35,839 nt of DNA, from contig CANRVH010000015.1 in assembly GCA_947643225.1 (NCBI GenBank), positions 1-35,839 of the forward strand, given 5' to 3'. The notes beneath the pieces are model-generated. The model worked only from the letters and a program-made list of their open reading frames with translations, did no database searches and was not told the origin of the DNA. The DNA comes from an uncultured Clostridia bacterium. Lineage in GTDB: Bacteria > Bacillota_I > Bacilli_A > RF39 > UBA660. Shown here in pieces: positions 32,739 to 35,839 of the stretch. The translations under genes and the position numbers were made by a program. The stretch's first letter is position 1; the number at the start of each line of letters is the position of its first letter.

Positions 32739-34745
32739 TTATATTTTGTTGTTAGTTCTTTTTTTTACTTTAGTTGTAGATTTATTTAAAAATGGTAAAA
32801 ATATTTGTAATTCTTTGTCTAATTCTTCACAGATTCCATCTAAATTATTTTGTTGATAATACAAATAAGCTTCGTTATATTTTTCCTTTTGTATTAATTT
32901 TTTAAGATTATTTATATGTACTATTAATTGACGATTTTTTTTAGCTGGTAATTCAAATTTATTATTATCTTTTGTTCTTTTTAGAGAATTATTTATATTT
33001 AATTCTTTTTTAATCTTTATTAATAAAGTTCTATATAAAGTAAAATAATTTTTATTTAGGCTATTTTTTGTTTTTTGATGCCACTCTTTACTCTCGAGTA
33101 TACTTAAGGCTTCTATATAGTATCCTTGATTAATTGCTGTAAAAAATTGTTCCTCTATATCTTTTTCCTCATATGTAAAATGTTGAAAATCATTTTTTGT
33201 TATACCATTTTCTTTAATTTGTTTTAGCATTTTGATTATTTCTAAAATATATTTATAATTATATAGTTTTGTTTGTTGTTCTGTTTGTTGTTCTGTTTGT
33301 TGTTTTGTTTGTTGCTTTGTTTGTTGTTTTGTTTGTTGTTTTGTTTGTTCTATGCTTTCTAGAATATCTTCTATTATATATCTATATATGGTAAATTCTT
33401 TTGAATCTTGAACAGTTATTTCAGAAATAGTTGTCATAATGTATGCCTCTATATAGTCGTTATACTTTAATGCTTCAAAGAATCTTTTAGATGGCTCATA
33501 TATACTATTGAAATAAATAGGATTTTCTTTTTTGATCAATACTTTTTTTTGGTTTATGTTATTCATTTTTTTAATTAGTGTTAATATAGTATAATAGATA
33601 CGACTATTTTCTTTTTTTAAGAATTCTTCTAGATAGGATTCAACTATTCTATATTCCCTATGATAAATTAAGGTAGTTAATTCATTAATTGTATATATGG
33701 TCATTTTATTTTGTTGTTCTTGATTTTCTAATTTCTTACTGTTTTGTTGATCTTGCTCTATCAGTTTTTTTAGTAAAGTTCTATACATCATTAAGGTTTT
33801 ATTATTTGGACTATAGTCAATGCATTTTTCTATACTTTGATAGGCAAAATGGAAATCGTTTTCTTTTATAGCTGTGTGAAATATTTTATGAATAGAAAAA
33901 GCTTCGTTATTTTGATTTAAATAGTCATAGTTGATATTTTTTTCTGGTAATGGTTCTTTAGTATTTTTGATTTGCAAATAGGTTTTAATAATCTTTATGT
34001 AGTCGTTTATTCTTCCATTTATATTAAAATGTTTATGTGAAAGAAGTTTTTGAAGATGTTCTAATGCTTCTTCATAATTTTCTTCTTCAATATTTTTTAG
34101 GAAGTGATCATAGTGTTCTTCTTGTTCCTGTATTTCTTCTTTCTTTCTCTTACTTGTTTTTGTCATTACATTTTTTGTTAATATAGAAAATAATAATGTA
34201 CTAATATTGTTCGATTGTTTTCTTTCTTTTTCAGCAAATTCAAATTTTATAATTGATTGATTAGCTTTTTTAAAATTATGTGATAATACTGCATCACTAA
34301 AATTTATATAATACTGATAGTAACTTTCTGTATTATGGTCCTTATCCCCTACTAAAAGGAGATTATCAAGAGTGTCCAAAAAACTAAAGTCTTTTTCATC
34401 ACCTAATATTTCTTTAAGCAAAGTAAAATAAAGTACTATGTGATTGTCATAGTTATGATTTATTTGGTTGATCATACTGTTATATAAATTATCATATGCT
34501 TCACTAAAATTTTTATTGAAAATATTTTCTGTAAATTGTTTAAAATAATTACTTGCTTTTTTTATTTTTTCCTTCGTGGGTGCGGTGATTTTATATTTTC
34601 CTCTTGCTATTTTTTCTAATTTTCCTTCTTGAATAGCTTTTTTAATATAATAATCGTTTAATCCATACTCTTTTAATTCTTTTGTTGTTATTTTTTCTAA
34701 TTCGGATTCTTCTATTTTCTTCATTACTAATTCTAAATCTATCAT
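32739..34745 (-). CDS. Large helical-repeat protein with AbiEi-like N-terminus
   Basis: The first 42 residues (IDLELVMKKIEESELEKITT, then KELKEYGLNDYYIKKAIQEG, then LEKIARGKYKI) resemble the winged-helix of AbiEi-type antitoxins. The remaining 620 residues are helical, with recurring units of the form F..A....Y.EA...L......NS.....Y..LL, similar to TPR-like solenoids. In the middle are seven QQTK/QQTE units. There is no membrane or signal segment. The ATG at 34745 follows AAAAGGA; a longer frame from 34781 lacks a ribosome binding site. It ends in a basic tail. Function unknown; I suspect DNA binding plus a protein scaffold. A decayed TPR gene follows. Confidence 0.7.
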   Translation of the reverse strand: MIDLELVMKKIEESELEKITTKELKEYGLNDYYIKKAIQEGKLEKIARGKYKITAPTKEKIKKASNYFKQFTENIFNKNFSEAYDNLYNSMINQINHNYDNHIVLYFTLLKEILGDEKDFSFLDTLDNLLLVGDKDHNTESYYQYYINFSDAVLSHNFKKANQSIIKFEFAEKERKQSNNISTLLFSILTKNVMTKTSKRKKEEIQEQEEHYDHFLKNIEEENYEEALEHLQKLLSHKHFNINGRINDYIKIIKTYLQIKNTKEPLPEKNINYDYLNQNNEAFSIHKIFHTAIKENDFHFAYQSIEKCIDYSPNNKTLMMYRTLLKKLIEQDQQNSKKLENQEQQNKMTIYTINELTTLIYHREYRIVESYLEEFLKKENSRIYYTILTLIKKMNNINQKKVLIKKENPIYFNSIYEPSKRFFEALKYNDYIEAYIMTTISEITVQDSKEFTIYRYIIEDILESIEQTKQQTKQQTKQQTKQQTEQQTEQQTKLYNYKYILEIIKMLKQIKENGITKNDFQHFTYEEKDIEEQFFTAINQGYYIEALSILESKEWHQKTKNSLNKNYFTLYRTLLIKIKKELNINNSLKRTKDNNKFELPAKKNRQLIVHINNLKKLIQKEKYNEAYLYYQQNNLDGICEELDKELQIFLPFLNKSTTKVKKRTNNKI
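33267..33350 (-). repeat. Seven 12-bp tandem repeats in the helical-repeat gene
   Basis: Seven adjacent 12-bp units (plus-strand form TTTTGTTTGTTG with T/C changes) encode QQTK or QQTE in frame. The unit is a multiple of three, so copy-number change alters linker length but not the frame. Confidence 0.9.
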
Positions 34746-34851
34746 ATTTTTTCTGTCCTTTTCTACTAATGATTTAAACATATATGTGCTTATTAGTCTT
34801 TATTTTATCATAAATTCTTCTTTATGATACATTTTTTTCATTAAACTATGA

Positions 34852-34857
34852 TATAAT
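34852..34857 (+). promoter_or_regulatory. -10 element of the dehydrogenase gene
   Basis: TATAAT lies 31 bases upstream of the GTG start at 34889. I see no clear -35 at normal spacing. Confidence 0.45.
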
Positions 34858-34888
34858 GATTTTATTCTAGAATAGAGGAGGATGGAAA

Positions 34889-35671
34889 GTGAAGTTAGAT
34901 GGAAAAGTTGCTATTGTTACAGGTGGTGCGATGGGTAATGGGCTAGGAATTGTTAAAATGTTTTTAAAATATGGAGCAGATGTTGTTATTATTGACTACT
35001 CTGATCAAATTAATGTTACTATTCAAGAGTTAAAAAGTCCTAAAGTTACTGGTTATAAAGCAGATATTCGGGATGTAGATAGACTTCAAAAAATTGTGAA
35101 AGATGTTATTGCTAAAAAAGGAAAAATTGATATTTTGGTTAACAATGCGGGAGTTGCTAGATTAGATAAATTTGTTGATATGTCAGATGAAGTTAGAGAT
35201 TTACATTTTGATATTAATATTCGAGGTACTTGGAATATTACTAAGTTAGTTGTTCCTTTTATGGTTGAGAATCAATATGGAAAAATTGTTAATTTATCTA
35301 GTGTAACAGGACCTATGGTTGCTGATAGTGGGGAGGTTGCCTATGCTACTACAAAGGCTGCTTTAATAGGGTTTACTAAAGGTCTTGCGATGGAACTTGT
35401 CGATTATCATATTAATGTTAATGCTATTATGCCTGGATATATTATGACTCCTATGGTTGAAGGAATTGCTAAGGATTCTAATCAGGTTGATCCTAGTAGT
35501 GTGATTAAGGGAATTGCAAGTGGTATTCCAATGAAGAGATTAGGAACTATAGAAGAGTTAGGGGAGTTAGCTGCCTTTTTAGCTAGTGATGAAGCAAGTT
35601 ATATAACTGGCCAAGGTATTGTTATTGATGGAGGATCTACGTTACCAGAAACCATGAGTGTTGGTGCCTAA
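34889..35671 (+). CDS. ucpA: UcpA-like short-chain dehydrogenase/reductase
   Basis: A classical SDR oxidoreductase, cytosolic, using NAD(P)(H). The cofactor loop reads TGGAMGNGLG (residues 11-20), NNAG is at about 88, and Ser in NLSSVTG with YATTKAA forms the active site. The segments DMSDEVRDLHFDINIRGTWN, SSVTGPMVADSGEVAYATTK and the terminal GGSTLPETMSVG closely match E. coli UcpA, whose substrate is not settled. Length is 260 residues. It starts at GTG after GAGGAGG. It stands alone beside an IS3-type end; similarity to a protobacterial protein could hint at transfer, but this subfamily is widespread. Confidence 0.85.
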   Translation: MKLDGKVAIVTGGAMGNGLGIVKMFLKYGADVVIIDYSDQINVTIQELKSPKVTGYKADIRDVDRLQKIVKDVIAKKGKIDILVNNAGVARLDKFVDMSDEVRDLHFDINIRGTWNITKLVVPFMVENQYGKIVNLSSVTGPMVADSGEVAYATTKAALIGFTKGLAMELVDYHINVNAIMPGYIMTPMVEGIAKDSNQVDPSSVIKGIASGIPMKRLGTIEELGELAAFLASDEASYITGQGIVIDGGSTLPETMSVGA

Positions 35672-35733
35672 ATTAAGGATAAGTTTATCAAAATTAGTTG
35701 GAAGTTTGTATAAAGTAAAAAAGATACCTTTTA

Positions 35734-35839
35734 TGAACTGAACCCTAAAAATTGAACAGTTTATAATAGTTTCTAATTAGAGGGTTGTAACCTGTAGTTG
35801 ACAGGTGATAGTCCTTTTAATTTTACTTTAATTCTATCA
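35734..35839 (-). mobile_element. End of an IS3-family element running off the window
   Basis: A terminal inverted repeat begins TGAACTGAACCCTAAAAATT at 35734, typical of the IS150 group of IS3. It is followed by the 3' end of the transposase on the minus strand. The rest of the element lies beyond the window. Confidence 0.8.
35773..35838 (-). CDS. IS3-family transposase OrfB, C-terminal end only
   Basis: The minus-strand frame entering from the right edge reads DRIKVKLKGLSPVNYRLQPS, then N and TAG at 35773-35775. The R(I/Y)K.KLKG.SPV.YR pattern is the characteristic end of IS150-type OrfB (DDE integrase). The stop lies 14 bases before the terminal inverted repeat. Only the last 21 codons are in the window, so activity cannot be judged. 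Confidence 0.82.
   Translation of the reverse strand, partial: DRIKVKLKGLSPVNYRLQPSN

Noticed and set aside
32739-34745. AbiE-type toxin-antitoxin system
   Set aside because: Only the short winged-helix head is similar; there is no nucleotidyltransferase-type AbiEii gene next to it.
1-35839. Genome-wide use of TGA as tryptophan (translation table 4)
   Set aside because: Complete genes such as rmlD, nth and the membrane protein at 14825 end at TGA right where the family ends, and the conserved tryptophans I checked are TGG.
1-35839. CRISPR array, tRNA or rRNA genes
   Set aside because: No regularly spaced direct repeats with spacers, and no tRNA T-loop or rRNA signatures were seen. The only structural RNA recognised is RNase P RNA.

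Overview
The window comes from an AT-rich (roughly 30% G+C by eye), walled, low-GC Gram-positive bacterium. Gene order is Bacillus-like in several places: recU-ponA, dnaD-nth, gpsB-rnpB, and rodZ-pgsA-recA-(murE)-rny. Three sporulation genes (spoIVA, spoVIF and a SigK/SigE-type sigma factor) suggest an endospore-forming ancestry. Small surface and repeat proteins look like those of uncultured gut Bacilli/RF39-type lineages; that placement is inference. UGA acts as a normal stop in several complete genes (rmlD, nth, the 220-residue membrane protein), so the standard bacterial code applies.

Layout: 1-1400 holds a repeat protein cut off in its third repeat and a decayed IS transposase. 1494-4311 is an ackA-nrnA-ysxC operon closed by a terminator, followed by an orphan acidic protein (4335-4787). 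4781-9749 is a minus-strand block: sigma factor, an unknown 165-residue protein, der, a 60-residue protein, spoVIF and spoIVA, with terminators between transcription units. 9750-9919 is a divergent region with a G9 tract and inverted repeats. 9920-14767 is a surface-glycan cassette: an SGNH-like hydrolase, then rmlA-rmlC-rmlD-rmlB for dTDP-L-rhamnose. In this cassette rmlA is fused in frame to an XRE-type DNA-binding domain. 14825-17692 holds two membrane proteins, HU and a secreted protein with a SipW-type signal. 17735-23640 holds cca, dnaD-nth and the convergent recU-ponA pair. 23774-30014 holds gpsB, RNase P RNA, rodZ, pgsA, recA behind a LexA-type SOS box, murE and RNase Y. 30458-34857 runs the other way with RNase J, a decayed TPR gene and a large helical-repeat protein with an AbiEi-like N-terminus. 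The window ends with a UcpA-like dehydrogenase abutting the end of an IS3-family element.

Functional themes are envelope growth (PBP1, GpsB, MurE, RodZ, PgsA, rhamnose synthesis), RNA processing (RNase P RNA, RNase Y, RNase J, Cca, NrnA), DNA repair (RecA, RecU, Nth) and ribosome assembly GTPases (Der, YsxC). The most novel item is the HTH-RmlA fusion. It has an internal ribosome binding site and sits behind a perfect palindrome that overlaps its own -35 box, which suggests an autoregulated sugar-nucleotide enzyme.
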